Counted from the first letter of the stretch, positions 50,713 through 60,727 are shown. The stretch is DNA of 64,000 nt from UBA11591 sp040220895 (GCA_040220895.1 JAVJVY010000013.1:133879-197878); one strand, 5' to 3'. Notes: a model not told the origin generated them from the letters alone. Made by a program: numbers and translations.

Positions 50713-53700
50713 ATGAAATCGACGATCTACTATTCTATCCCTTTCGCGGCACTATTCTTTGTTCTTCAAGGCAATGAGCTCAATGCCCAAACAGGCCCCG
50801 GTGGCGTTGGCGATAATTCCTCAAATTTATTGTGGTTGGAAACCGACAGCATTACCGGGCTGGTCGATGACGACGACGTCACCACCTGGACCGATGGCTC
50901 CAGCAATGGAAATGATCTAAGTCAACCCAATGCCACTTTTAAGCCGGTCTATAAAACCGCCATCGTAAATGGACACCCGGTTGTTCGATTTAATGTGACC
51001 AATGGCAGGCTGCGCCGGACTTCTTTCACATTTCCAACAACCACCATTACTGCTATTTATGTGAATGCCAACACCGAAAGTAACGATGGCGTGCTATCTT
51101 ATGCCAGCACTGCCAGCAACAACGATTTTTTACTGTTTAATAGCAGTAGTTTGAACGTTTATCGGGGAAGTAACACGAATTCAGGCATCGTTTTAAATGA
51201 CAATGCCTTTAACATCGCCAACGTGGCCTGGCAGAGCAGCAATGGCGGCGTGCAAGTGTGGAAGAACGGCAATCCGAGTTACAGCGCTACGGGCTTTCAA
51301 ACCAGTTCCTCCATTACTTCGGGGGGCTGTCTGGCCATCGGTGCCGAACAAGACGCCATTGACGGATCGTACGACGCTTCACAGGATCACCAGGGGGATT
51401 TTGCAGAAGTCATCTTATACAATACTTACCTAAATGACGCCCAGCATATTATTGTGGCCAATTACCTTTCTGCTAAATACGGCATTAGCATTTCGAATGA
51501 TCATTTCAGCTACCAATCCACTCATCCACACGACGTGGCCGGTATCGGCAGAGAAGATGGATCAAACATTCACAGTGCTGCCCGATCAGCCAATGTATTG
51601 CAGTTCCAAAACCCGACAGGCATGCAGTCCGATGGGGAATACTTGCTTTTTGGCCACGACGATGCCGACCTTACCACGGCATGGACGACCAGCGATGCAC
51701 CTGGTGGAGGAACCGATATACAGCGGCTGGCAAGGGAATGGCGATTGGATGAAACCGGGAACGTCGATACGGTTGATGTCATTGTCAATACAGCCATTTT
51801 ACCCAGCCTGCCTGCCGGACACACCATGTACGCGCTGATGGTCGATGCCGATGGAAGTTTTGCCAGCGGAGCAAGTGTTTATGAATTGGTACTGTCATCG
51901 GGAAGCCTATACACCGCAACGGGCATTGCCATCAACGACGGCGATTATGTGGCCATCGCTGCCGTAAACCCAAAGGTTGAACACGTGACGACCACTTCGA
52001 GCAATTTCGAAACAGCCAATGCCACCTTTCAGGTCCGGTTAAATTTTATCGCAGAAACCGACAAAACCGTTGATTATACCACGGCCGATGGAACAGCCCT
52101 TGCCGCTCAACCCGACTATACAGCAGCCAGTGGTGTGACACTTACCATCCTGGCAGATACTTCGGGAGCGGAGTACACCATATCACAGACGAATGATGCC
52201 GTGGTAGAAACCGATGAAACCTACACCATTACCCTTGGCAACCCTTCCAGTGGCATTACCATTGGAACCAATTCAGTGCACACCCACACCATACAGGATG
52301 ACGACAATGCCCGAAAGGTCTACTTTGATGTAGCCACCGCCAATGGATCAGAGAGTGTGACTTCGGTGAATGTGGGCCTTAGCATTAATAACCTTGATTT
52401 GACAAACCCGACCAGCGTAGACTATACCGTTACCGGTGGCACCGCGGTAGGTGGTGGCACCGATTACACCCTCGCTGCAGGCACGGTCACCTTCCCGGTG
52501 AACACTACGACCAATTCCTTTTCTTTTACGGTCAATAATGAAAGCCTTTATGAAATTGATGAAACCATCGAGATCACGCTTTCTGTGCCGGTGAATTGTA
52601 ATTTAGATGGTGTGGCTCCTTTTGGTGGTACCGGTTTCATTGTGTACACCTATACCATTAATGATAATGATACACCTCCGGATGTTGAGTTCAGTGCGAC
52701 CACATCGAGTGGCCTGGAATCGGTGGCTTCTGTAAATTTTCAGGTAACCCTTGATCAGGTTTCCGGGGCAGATGCCAGTGTGAGCTATGCCCTGACCGGA
52801 ACGGCCACCGGCGGTGGTGTGGATTACACTCTTGCCGCCGGCTCCGTCACCATCGTCGAAGGCAGCCTGACCAATGACATTACCGCCATCATTATTGATG
52901 ATGGAATAGAAGAACTAACAGAGACCATCATAATTACCCTTTCTGCACCCGTGAATTGTGCCCTGGGAAGTGATACAGTGCAGACGTATTCCATTTTAGA
53001 TAATGATCAATTTGGTTTTACCGGCCCCGGTGGAGTTGGCCAGGCCAGCAATAATGTGCTTTGGGTGCGGTCTGAAGACATCCCCGTAGTCAGCGACGGA
53101 ACCGATATCACCACATGGATTGATAGTTCCGGCAATGGCCACGACCTGACACAGGGAAACACGTCTTTTACACCGCGGTATTACGCAAATGTGCTGAATG
53201 GAAGGCCGGTGGTGCGTTTTGAGCAGGCTAACAACCGGATCATCCACAATGGCTTTACCGATTTCCCAAACACGGCCATCACCGCCATGTTTGTCAATAG
53301 GAACAGTGATTCAGGTGATGGACTGTTTTCGTATGCTTCGTCTTCGAGCGACAATGAATTCTTGCTGTTCAGCAGCAACAGCGCTTCTATTTATCGCGGG
53401 GGCTCAAATGTTGGCACGGGTCAAGCGTTAAACGGCAATACCTGGAGAATTGTAGGGGTCAGTTGGGAAAGTGTCACAGGCGCTACGCTACTGCATCGCA
53501 ATGGCACGCAATCTTATTCGGGCACACTTGCTGCAAGTACCAGCATTACTTCGGGAGGGAATTTTTGCCTGGCAGGCGAACAAGACGGCATCAACAGCGG
53601 TTATTCTGCGGGCCAGTCACACCAAGGCGATTACACCGAATTTATTATTTACAACAGGATATTGAACAGTGCGCAGCGAAAGATCGTCGAGAACTACTTA

Positions 53701-54762
53701 TCGGCAAAATTCAATATTGCCGTAGCAACAGACTTGTACGCCTATGACAGTCCGGGAAATTACGAGCACGAAGTCGCCGGAATCGGCCGCGACGATGCCT
53801 CCAACTTCCACATCGATGCCAAGGGAAAAGGTTTGGTACGAATGAATAATCCATCGAGTCTAGACGACGGCGATTACATGCTATGGGGCGATGACAGTGT
53901 TACTTTTACCTCGGCAAACCTGGTTGATGTACCTGTTGGCGTGCACAATCGAATGGAACGGATTTGGCGGGTGGACCAAACCGGTGACGTGGGAACCGTT
54001 ACCGTCATGTTCAATTTGGCAGATTTTACGATAGGCAATAGCAGTGATCTGGTATTACTCATCGATAGTGATGACGGCGTATTCGCCAATGCGTCGCAGA
54101 CAAGCATTTCTTCTTTTTCGGCCAATACGGCGGTATTTGACGGTGTGGATTTTGCCGATGGCGATTGGTTTACTATTGCAAGCCTGAGCCCTAGTAACCC
54201 ACTACCGGTGGAATTGCTTGAATTCAACGCAACAGTTGGAGCCGATGTGGTAACATTAACGTGGAAAACCCTGAGCGAAATCAACAATGAGAAGTTCATT
54301 GTACAACGCAGTGTTGATGCGCGAAATTGGACAAATCTAACTTCGGTGCCGGGTGCTGGCAACAGTCGTGAGGAAAAGCACTACCGTGTGATTGATGGCG
54401 ATCCGCTGACTGGCATGTCCTACTATCGCTTGAAACAAGTGGACGTAAATGGAGTACACAGTTATTCGGAAATCGTTTCGGTGATGTTCAGTTGGGCTGA
54501 AGAAAAGTCGATCCGGGTTTTTCCGAATCCCTGGAATCAACAATCAAGGTTGACATTGGAATTAAAGGGCTTTAGTCAGGGCAGTTACGTCGTTGAACTT
54601 ACTTCAATGGGTGGTCAACTTCGGCATCGACAGCCTAATATTATCATTTCTGAAAGCGAAACCGTCCAACTTGACTTCCCATCTCATCTTGAACCTGGCC
54701 TCTATTTTTTAACCGTTCGAGATGGTATCTCTTTGAAAAGCGTAAAAGTGATCGTGCAGTAA
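50713..54762 (+). CDS. Giant secreted T9SS protein with duplicated LamG-like modules and Calx-beta repeats
   Basis: 1349 aa. Signal peptide to about residue 26 (ELNAQ). A LamG/jelly-roll plus accessory domain module runs from 27 to about 430 (TGPGGVGDNSSNLLWLE ... VAGIGREDGSNIHS). Three Calx-beta domains (about 430-768; SSNFETANATFQVRL, VDYTTADGTAL, ETDETYTITL) follow. The first module then returns from 769 to about 1165 (TGPGGVGQASNNVLWVR ... VAGIGRDDASNFHI), an internal duplication of some 390 residues. A fibronectin-like segment LPVELLEFNATVGADVVTLTWKT and a type A T9SS domain (IRVFPNPWNQQSRL ... PGLYFLTVRDG) end the protein. Probably a calcium-dependent adhesin or matrix protein. No enzyme motif seen. 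Confidence 0.85.
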   Translation: MKSTIYYSIPFAALFFVLQGNELNAQTGPGGVGDNSSNLLWLETDSITGLVDDDDVTTWTDGSSNGNDLSQPNATFKPVYKTAIVNGHPVVRFNVTNGRLRRTSFTFPTTTITAIYVNANTESNDGVLSYASTASNNDFLLFNSSSLNVYRGSNTNSGIVLNDNAFNIANVAWQSSNGGVQVWKNGNPSYSATGFQTSSSITSGGCLAIGAEQDAIDGSYDASQDHQGDFAEVILYNTYLNDAQHIIVANYLSAKYGISISNDHFSYQSTHPHDVAGIGREDGSNIHSAARSANVLQFQNPTGMQSDGEYLLFGHDDADLTTAWTTSDAPGGGTDIQRLAREWRLDETGNVDTVDVIVNTAILPSLPAGHTMYALMVDADGSFASGASVYELVLSSGSLYTATGIAINDGDYVAIAAVNPKVEHVTTTSSNFETANATFQVRLNFIAETDKTVDYTTADGTALAAQPDYTAASGVTLTILADTSGAEYTISQTNDAVVETDETYTITLGNPSSGITIGTNSVHTHTIQDDDNARKVYFDVATANGSESVTSVNVGLSINNLDLTNPTSVDYTVTGGTAVGGGTDYTLAAGTVTFPVNTTTNSFSFTVNNESLYEIDETIEITLSVPVNCNLDGVAPFGGTGFIVYTYTINDNDTPPDVEFSATTSSGLESVASVNFQVTLDQVSGADASVSYALTGTATGGGVDYTLAAGSVTIVEGSLTNDITAIIIDDGIEELTETIIITLSAPVNCALGSDTVQTYSILDNDQFGFTGPGGVGQASNNVLWVRSEDIPVVSDGTDITTWIDSSGNGHDLTQGNTSFTPRYYANVLNGRPVVRFEQANNRIIHNGFTDFPNTAITAMFVNRNSDSGDGLFSYASSSSDNEFLLFSSNSASIYRGGSNVGTGQALNGNTWRIVGVSWESVTGATLLHRNGTQSYSGTLAASTSITSGGNFCLAGEQDGINSGYSAGQSHQGDYTEFIIYNRILNSAQRKIVENYLSAKFNIAVATDLYAYDSPGNYEHEVAGIGRDDASNFHIDAKGKGLVRMNNPSSLDDGDYMLWGDDSVTFTSANLVDVPVGVHNRMERIWRVDQTGDVGTVTVMFNLADFTIGNSSDLVLLIDSDDGVFANASQTSISSFSANTAVFDGVDFADGDWFTIASLSPSNPLPVELLEFNATVGADVVTLTWKTLSEINNEKFIVQRSVDARNWTNLTSVPGAGNSREEKHYRVIDGDPLTGMSYYRLKQVDVNGVHSYSEIVSVMFSWAEEKSIRVFPNPWNQQSRLTLELKGFSQGSYVVELTSMGGQLRHRQPNIIISESETVQLDFPSHLEPGLYFLTVRDGISLKSVKVIVQ

Positions 54763-54891
54763 CATCAGGTTTTTAATTGCTGATTTAGTTAGAGATTGCT
54801 TTCAATATTACTTCGTTTTAGACCCTCCTTCAATTTTTGCATTTTCTGATATTTTCCATACTTTGCCGGGCAACTTTCATCCCATTTATCC

Positions 54892-57800
54892 ATGAAGCTC
54901 AATTATTTCGCCATCGGTCTATGCATGGCATTGTTCACCGAAACGTACGCTCAGCAGAATACCACGGCGGCCGATAAATACATCAGAAACCCATACGGAT
55001 CCGACGGCGGTGGGAGCCTTGTCACCGAAATCTCGAATCATGTAGGCTCCATGGTTAACACGGGTAATTTAAATAACCTTAAAAATCAAAGCAACAAGGC
55101 CTACAACACGATCTATCAACGCGGGCATGTGGTTTTACTGGATGGAAGTCGAATTGAAGGTGAGATTGCCATCGGCGGAAGGTGCCTGAGTGACATTTAT
55201 TTTATCAATGTCAGAAACGTTTTGGGCTATGATAAAGCTGGAAAAAAGGGCACGATTGATTCTCAGTGGCCCTTTACCGTGGGTAAATTCAGTATAAAGT
55301 CCTTTGGTCTTACCAATACCTCCCAGAGTGAATCCGAAGACACGGCTTACCAATGGATCTACCCTTACGAAGGCGGCAGAACATATGGCGAAGCACTTTC
55401 TGCCCAGCAGCGGGCTGAATTACCACCCATCGATTCAGCGCACATCACGAGTTTTGCGGCCCGCTTTTTCAACAATGCAAAGAAAGGCTTTTACCACCAC
55501 GAGATTCTATCTTTTTCGATGAAGCCGGGTTATGTCAGACTCAAGGACGGAAGCCAATACAGAGGCTTTTTAAAGCTCAATAAAATGGACGGTGTAGTGG
55601 TTGACATTGTGCTTTACAAGCGTTACATAAGCGCCGAGGCCAAAGGCATTTTTGACTACAAAGGCAATAAGAGCAACAAGCAGGTATTTGATGTTAATCA
55701 GGTCGCTGCGTACGGGCTCATTTCTTCATCCAACGGTCCAGTCAACGAAACGCCTTCGGCATTTAAATGGGCCTTGAACCTGGGCAATTCCAAAGAAGTA
55801 AATTCTAAAAAGGCAGATGGCTACGTCTTGATGCAATCGGGTGAACGCAAGGAAGGCGAGATCAAGTTGCGCATTGTCGATGAAGCACTGACCAGTATTT
55901 CTTTCAAAGGACCCGAGGACAAGAAATGGGAAGACCTGAGTATGCCGCTTATCGCTAGCTTTGGGGTAAGTGGAGCCCCGATCGACAATTCGTTGAACAC
56001 CACCGAGAATTTCTTCCAATGGCGCAGAACCATGACACCCAATACCCAAACCGAAGAAGCGGGCGATATGATAGCCACCCCCGGAGCCTGGGAAACCATT
56101 GAGCAAATGGGTTATGTACAGCCCATAGAAGGCGAGCGTATGGAAGGAAGACTGATGCTTTATCGAAAATGGGGATACATCGAAAAAATCAAAGTGAATC
56201 CCAAAGGGAGCAAAGCCGGTAAATTCGCGCCCGAGGAAGTGTTGAGTTATGGCCTGATCGAAGACGAGCGTGTGAAATGGCATCCGGAAGACTTGCGTGT
56301 TGACGCCTACCGTGCCATCAACCGTGAACCCATCACCGTCAAAGGACTCGTTGTTTCGAGCGATCCAAAGGTCATCAGGCGTTACTACGACAACAACACC
56401 TTGCAATCTGAATACAAGGCCGCCTATGTTAAAACGGCCGAAGGAGATTACCTGCTAGGAGAGCTGCGGGAATGGGCCAATTTCTCGGGTGCTATCGATG
56501 AGAATGCAGAAACAGCAGATGTTTTTGACCGTATGAGTCCCGGAGAGAGTAAGTGGCTGGTTTCATTGAATTTCCGTGAATTCGACGGCAAGAGCTTTGA
56601 CCTGGTGAACGTCACCGGGAAGACCATGAAACAGAAATACACCGAATTCGGTTATTTTGAGACGCCCACCATCAGTGAATACCCGATGAGCCTTTACACC
56701 AATAAGCGCGAGGGATACGTCACCTTTATCGACGGCACCACCATTCACGGTAAGATCAGGATCAAGTACCCCGAAAGCGGCATCATTCATTCGGTGGCCA
56801 TGTCAAGCGACGGATGCACGCAAGTAGCCGGCGAGGAAGTCTTCACCGGCAGAAAGGCCGACAAGACGGTTAAGGTCACCAATAGCTACCTGTATAAAGA
56901 CATGTTTTACGTGAAGATCAAAAATGACCAAGACAAATTCAAGGACATTCGAAACGACATGATCTTGCGCATGGGCCTGGACGACGTCTTGCTTAATGAA
57001 TTGAATCGCCAGGATGAAATGCTGTTGCAAGATGAGAAGTTGAATTTCCACCCCGGTAGCATCGAGACTCTGGACGGGCAAAAATTGACGGGCAAGGTGG
57101 CCTACATCGAGGGCAGTGAACTGGGCAAGTATTACGGCGTGTACTTTGCCACTTTTCAGGAAAAACCCGTGACGGTGTACCGCATGAGTGAGCTCAAAAG
57201 CGTTAACCAGGAAACCTTTGACGACATCGCCGAATTCGATCCCTTCGGAGATGCCGTTGACATGGCCGAGATGAGCAGCACGGCCAATGTGACGCCTAAT
57301 GGTGTGGTCGTTTATACCGACGGCACAGAAAAACGGGGCCGAATAAGCCTGACTAAAAGCAAAAAACTGTGGTATGCTTATTCCATGAAGTTTACCGACG
57401 AAAAGGGAAGCGTTGAGATCTTTGATCAGAACAACTTGTTCAAAGAAGCCATTGTCGATGGGCCCGATGGTAAGATCAAGTACGTTCCGTATGCAGGGGT
57501 TATAAGCGAGGTTATACTCGAATCAACGCCGTATATGTATTTCAGGAATCCCTTCCCGACTGTTGAAACCGGTTTTTCTAAGCTGTTAAACCAGGCCTTG
57601 GGTGAAGCGCAGAGTGCCATGATGGAAAATGCGCAAAAGGAAATTAACAAGGAGATTGCAGCGAGCAACATGCCGATTGAAAACAAGGTAGAGATGATGC
57701 AAGCCACGACGGACATTACGGTCAATGCTCCGCCCATATTGGATGTTAAAGGTTTCAAAAAAGAATACGTGGTATACGATAGCCAATTGCAAAAGGGCTA

Positions 57801-57987
57801 CATCACCTTGAAGGGCGACGTTGGCCCCTACATTGCCGACCTGGACGACCTTAAACTGGGTTGCATCGATTATTTGAACATGAAAAGAGGCATGCGCAAG
57901 GAGGTGGGTAAGATCGGTGATCACGAAACCGGCGAGGGCCTTCAGTCCCAGCTTGACTTTTTGAGGAAGTGTTATTATGGGGAGTAG
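54892..57987 (+). CDS. Exported repeat protein, 1031 aa, function unknown
   Basis: Signal peptide MKLNYFAIGLCMALFTETYAQ. Eight degenerate repeats 80-135 residues apart start with a pattern like GYVxxxDGxxxxGxIxL: near residues 79 (VVLLDGSRIEGEIAI), 213, 310, 407, 511, 608, 722 and 804. Most are followed by an S/A-Y/F-G-L/V string (KSFGL, AAYGL, ASFGV, LSYGL) and an F-x-W or Q-W element. Near 960 a shorter ninth version occurs (GYITLKGD). The pattern suggests small beta-barrel units (SH3/Sm-like). No sorting domain and no lipobox; likely periplasmic. No known family recognised. It is on the same strand as the upstream giant gene. Confidence 0.7.
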   Translation: MKLNYFAIGLCMALFTETYAQQNTTAADKYIRNPYGSDGGGSLVTEISNHVGSMVNTGNLNNLKNQSNKAYNTIYQRGHVVLLDGSRIEGEIAIGGRCLSDIYFINVRNVLGYDKAGKKGTIDSQWPFTVGKFSIKSFGLTNTSQSESEDTAYQWIYPYEGGRTYGEALSAQQRAELPPIDSAHITSFAARFFNNAKKGFYHHEILSFSMKPGYVRLKDGSQYRGFLKLNKMDGVVVDIVLYKRYISAEAKGIFDYKGNKSNKQVFDVNQVAAYGLISSSNGPVNETPSAFKWALNLGNSKEVNSKKADGYVLMQSGERKEGEIKLRIVDEALTSISFKGPEDKKWEDLSMPLIASFGVSGAPIDNSLNTTENFFQWRRTMTPNTQTEEAGDMIATPGAWETIEQMGYVQPIEGERMEGRLMLYRKWGYIEKIKVNPKGSKAGKFAPEEVLSYGLIEDERVKWHPEDLRVDAYRAINREPITVKGLVVSSDPKVIRRYYDNNTLQSEYKAAYVKTAEGDYLLGELREWANFSGAIDENAETADVFDRMSPGESKWLVSLNFREFDGKSFDLVNVTGKTMKQKYTEFGYFETPTISEYPMSLYTNKREGYVTFIDGTTIHGKIRIKYPESGIIHSVAMSSDGCTQVAGEEVFTGRKADKTVKVTNSYLYKDMFYVKIKNDQDKFKDIRNDMILRMGLDDVLLNELNRQDEMLLQDEKLNFHPGSIETLDGQKLTGKVAYIEGSELGKYYGVYFATFQEKPVTVYRMSELKSVNQETFDDIAEFDPFGDAVDMAEMSSTANVTPNGVVVYTDGTEKRGRISLTKSKKLWYAYSMKFTDEKGSVEIFDQNNLFKEAIVDGPDGKIKYVPYAGVISEVILESTPYMYFRNPFPTVETGFSKLLNQALGEAQSAMMENAQKEINKEIAASNMPIENKVEMMQATTDITVNAPPILDVKGFKKEYVVYDSQLQKGYITLKGDVGPYIADLDDLKLGCIDYLNMKRGMRKEVGKIGDHETGEGLQSQLDFLRKCYYGE

Positions 57988-58060
57988 GGGATTTGGTTTT
58001 TGATTTCCATCAACCCCTGCCGGGGAGGTGATTCGTTTCGCTTCGCGAATAAGTATTTTT

Positions 58061-58103
58061 CACCAGCTTTTAGCCGGGTTGAGAGATCTATCTACCTGAT
58101 TCC
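58061..58103. repeat. Interspersed repeat, copy 1
   Basis: A 43-nt block starting CACCAGC and containing AGCCGGGTTGAGAGATCTAT. It recurs at 60411-60453 with two mismatches, and each copy is preceded by a TTCGC/GCGAA hairpin and a CCGG hairpin. Confidence 0.7.
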
Positions 58104-58108
58104 CCCCT

Positions 58109-58138
58109 ACACTGGCGCGCGTTTGCAACGCGTGACTT
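58109..58138 (+). repeat. REP palindrome left of the transposase
   Basis: Contains GCGCGCGTTTGCAACGCGTG (58115-58134), whose core CGCGTT-TGC-AACGCG folds into a hairpin. The same 20 nt occurs inverted on the right side of the transposase gene at 58842-58861. Confidence 0.8.
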
Positions 58139-58269
58139 AATCAAATTGATATAATAGGACCTTGATCTACCTTTCAGAAATGGTTCGATGTCAGTTAATG
58201 CCATACACTTTCAACAAAAGTCAATAATGGATTTCAGAATTTTATCTTATTCTTAAATCCAGATGCGAT

Positions 58270-58821
58270 ATGTCAGAGAAGTATAAGTTTCGTAATCCTG
58301 AAGGCATCTATTTCATTTCACCAACATTAGTGGGATGGGTTGATTTATTTACAAAAAGTATATATCGCGAGCTCATTGTAAATTCTTTGAGGTATTGTCA
58401 AGAGGAAAAAGGATTGATAATACATGCATGGTGCATTATGTCGAGTCATTTGCATTTAATTGTAAGTTGTCAAGATCAGTTTGCTATTTCATCCATAGTA
58501 CGTGATTTTAAAAAGTATACATCAAAGGCAATGATTAAAGCGATAATTCAGTCCGATGAAAGCAGGCGAGAGTGGTTATTAAGAATATTCAAAGAAGCTG
58601 CCCAACCGATACGACGAAACACAAATTATAAGGTTTGGCAGGATGGAAATCATCCAGTGGAGTTGATTGACAACAAAATGTTGGATGAACGACTAAATTA
58701 TTTGCATTTAAATCCGGTGAAAGAAGCAATTGTACAACAACCGGATTATTATATTTATAGTTCTGCAAATGACTACTTTAGAGAAGAAGAGGGCATATTG
58801 AAAATTGAAAAAATAGAATAA
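58270..58821 (+). CDS. REP-associated tyrosine transposase (RAYT, Y1 family)
   Basis: 183 aa single-domain HUH endonuclease. The HUH motif is His60-Leu61-His62 in MSSHLHLIV; the C-terminal region VWQDGNHPVELIDNKMLDERLNYLHLNPVKEAIV is the Bacteroidota RAYT clade pattern. These enzymes cut single-stranded REP DNA through a catalytic tyrosine. The gene is visibly AT-richer than its neighbours, a sign of transfer. It is bracketed by inverted REP palindromes at 58115-58134 and 58842-58861. Whether it is still active is unknown, but the gene is intact. Confidence 0.88.
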   Translation: MSEKYKFRNPEGIYFISPTLVGWVDLFTKSIYRELIVNSLRYCQEEKGLIIHAWCIMSSHLHLIVSCQDQFAISSIVRDFKKYTSKAMIKAIIQSDESRREWLLRIFKEAAQPIRRNTNYKVWQDGNHPVELIDNKMLDERLNYLHLNPVKEAIVQQPDYYIYSSANDYFREEEGILKIEKIE

Positions 58822-58839
58822 AACTGAAAAAAGATTAAA

Positions 58840-58874
58840 GGCACGCGTTGCAAACGCGCGCTAGTTGAATATTC
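58840..58874 (-). repeat. REP palindrome right of the transposase (inverted)
   Basis: Contains the reverse complement of the left REP core (58842-58861) and continues into CTAGTTGAATAT, which matches the right part of the solo REP at 60781-60819 with one additional T. Confidence 0.8.
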
Positions 58875-58939
58875 CGAAGCCGTGTTCTGGCTTCGCCGGA
58901 ATTGATATGGAGATAGAAGCAGGGATAATGGTTGACGCG

Positions 58940-60130
58940 CTATTTTCTGAGGATTCGCTCGGTCCAGATTCGTTCTGCGTCAGGGGTGTAATAATCCAAT
59001 AAATACAAGCCTTTTTTCAGGTCCCTGAGGTCGATCACTGTATCTTCGTTGGTTAATGAAATGCGCATTAGTTCTTTGCCTTCAGCGGTATAAATATGAA
59101 GCACGCCATTTTCAGAATTCCGATCGGCGTGAACATTCAATTTGCCATCCGTCGGATTAGGCCATACTTTTAATACCGAAGCTTGTGATTTGCGATTAAC
59201 CGAAACCGGGTAGCTATAAGTAAATGCACCGTCGAAGTCGGTTTGTTTTAGGCGGTAATACGAAACACCCGACAATGGATTTTCATCACTGGCCTTATAA
59301 GCTATTTGCTCACGGCTGTTTCCTGCGCCCGCAACAGTCCGAACGATTTCATATATTGTTAGATCGGTAGAGCGTTCAAGGGTAAAGAAATGGTTGTTTA
59401 TCTCAGAGAGCGTTTCCCAAAATAAGTTTACCCCCGAACCTTCACTTCGTGCGGTAAAATAACTCAGGGTTATTGGCAACGGGGGAGTACCCACACCACA
59501 AGGACCGGGTGTGCAACTCACACCGCCGCCAAAGATGGTTCCTGAACCAGAGGTAGTGATCGATCCCGTGGCAACTACACTTCCACCACCACTGATGGCC
59601 GAACCATTCCCTCCGGTGACATTTCCGTTTACAATGATTTTACCGTCTACTGTGATGTCATCGCTGTTATTATTATTTGTCAAGTCTCCATTGATGATCA
59701 GCACGCCTCCGGTTTCGATCACCACCGTCGATCCATTGGCAAAGGTAGTTGCACCCACCACCAGGGTATCCCCGCTTCTGATGGTTAATGTTCCATTCGA
59801 ACTGACAATCATCGTTCCCTCAAAGGTGGCATTGGCATTGACGTCAAAATTGCCCTGGTTTCCGCCGGTACCCGAGATGCTTAAGTTATAAGCCGTGCCT
59901 CCGGGTGCATCCGTGATAGGGCTATTGATGGTATAATCCCCTCGTGTAGTAGCGATGTTGGTATTGATGGTCATGGCATGATTGACGTTTGCATCGTCGG
60001 TGCCACCCGGAACTCCGTTATCCCAATTACCTCCAGTATTCCAGTTCCCACCGCCGGATGTATTGGTAGTAGCCGAATGCAATGACAAAGGGATTATTAT
60101 GGAAAGAAGGGCAATTAATGTTTTCACCAC
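58940..60130 (-). CDS. Secreted T9SS cargo protein with GN-repeat beta-helix-like region
   Basis: 396 aa. Signal peptide MVKTLIALLSIIIPLSLHS. Residues 20-215 are Gly/Asn/Thr-rich and repetitive (TTFANGSTVVIETGGVLIINGDLTNNNNSDD), the pattern of parallel beta-helix or right-handed repeat surface proteins. A fibronectin-like unit follows (ITLSYFTARSEGSGVNLFWETLSEINNHFFTLERS ... SYYRLKQTDFDG), then a type A sorting domain (LKVWPNPTDGKLNVHAD ... KGLYLLDYY). The fibronectin-like to sorting part closely parallels the end of the 1349-aa protein. Surface-exposed, role unknown. Confidence 0.8.
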   Translation of the reverse strand: MVKTLIALLSIIIPLSLHSATTNTSGGGNWNTGGNWDNGVPGGTDDANVNHAMTINTNIATTRGDYTINSPITDAPGGTAYNLSISGTGGNQGNFDVNANATFEGTMIVSSNGTLTIRSGDTLVVGATTFANGSTVVIETGGVLIINGDLTNNNNSDDITVDGKIIVNGNVTGGNGSAISGGGSVVATGSITTSGSGTIFGGGVSCTPGPCGVGTPPLPITLSYFTARSEGSGVNLFWETLSEINNHFFTLERSTDLTIYEIVRTVAGAGNSREQIAYKASDENPLSGVSYYRLKQTDFDGAFTYSYPVSVNRKSQASVLKVWPNPTDGKLNVHADRNSENGVLHIYTAEGKELMRISLTNEDTVIDLRDLKKGLYLLDYYTPDAERIWTERILRK

Positions 60131-60275
60131 GGTTCTTGATTGATAGGAGCAAAGGTACGCCCAATTCTTATTTTAACGTATTTGCAAAGATGTTGTTACA
60201 CATAAGTGCCTATTTTTCAGCTCATTGCTTGGTCGAGTGCTAAGGAGGTTGTTTTTTGGTTCGCTGAGCGAATAA

Positions 60276-60307
60276 CGGGGTTTCTTTTAGACCCTTGCAG
60301 GGTGGCG
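60276..60307. repeat. Interspersed 32-nt repeat (copy 1; copy 2 at 63709-63740)
   Basis: Exactly identical in both places, including GACCCTTGCAGGGT, a hairpin (ACCCT-TGC-AGGGT). Preceded in both cases by a TTCGC/GCGAA-type hairpin and followed by a second shared block. Confidence 0.75.
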
Positions 60308-60341
60308 GTTTGGTTCGCTTCGCGATTAGCACTCTTTCCCG

Positions 60342-60374
60342 CTTGTTTTTGTTTTCCCTCACCCCCTTCCGGGG
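60342..60374. repeat. Interspersed 33-nt repeat (copy 1; copy 2 at 63774-63806)
   Basis: Identical 33 nt containing TTTTGTTTTCCCTCACCCCC followed by the CCGGGG hairpin arm. It forms part of the same composite cassette. Confidence 0.75.
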
Positions 60375-60410
60375 AGGTGTGGCGTTTCGCTTGCGCGAAT
60401 AGGTATTTCT

Positions 60411-60453
60411 CACCAGCCTTTAGCCGGGTTGAGAGATCTATCTAACTGATTCC
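60411..60453. repeat. Interspersed repeat, copy 2 of 58061-58103
   Basis: Differs from copy 1 at two positions in 43. Confidence 0.7.
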
Positions 60454-60704
60454 TCAGTGGGTTGAAATAAATAGAAAGTTTCTCTTTATCTGTTACTTTG
60501 GGACCGCTTCCGCGGTGGACGCACCTTTCTTTATTCGCATAAAGAAAGGGCGGAAAGAAAGTGCGTTTTTGGCCTACACACTGGGCCATTCAAAGGAAAA
60601 AATTAGAAAGTAATCTCACGTAGTGAGATTCACGAACACCAATAAAATCTAACACATAGTGAGTAAAGCATCTTTTTCTTACCGACGCACTGGGCTGTCC
60701 GGTG

Positions 60705-60727
60705 GGCTTGTTTTTGTATTGTGGGTT
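60705..60727. repeat. Interspersed 23-nt repeat (copy 1; copy 2 at 63953-63975)
   Basis: Identical 23 nt containing GGCTTGTTTTTGTATTGTGG in both gaps, same orientation. It produces the recurring peptide NPQYKNKP in false minus-strand frames. Confidence 0.7.

Noticed and set aside
60206..60445. 79-codon plus-strand frame in the repeat region
   Set aside because: Runs through the composite repeats and has low-complexity codon content.
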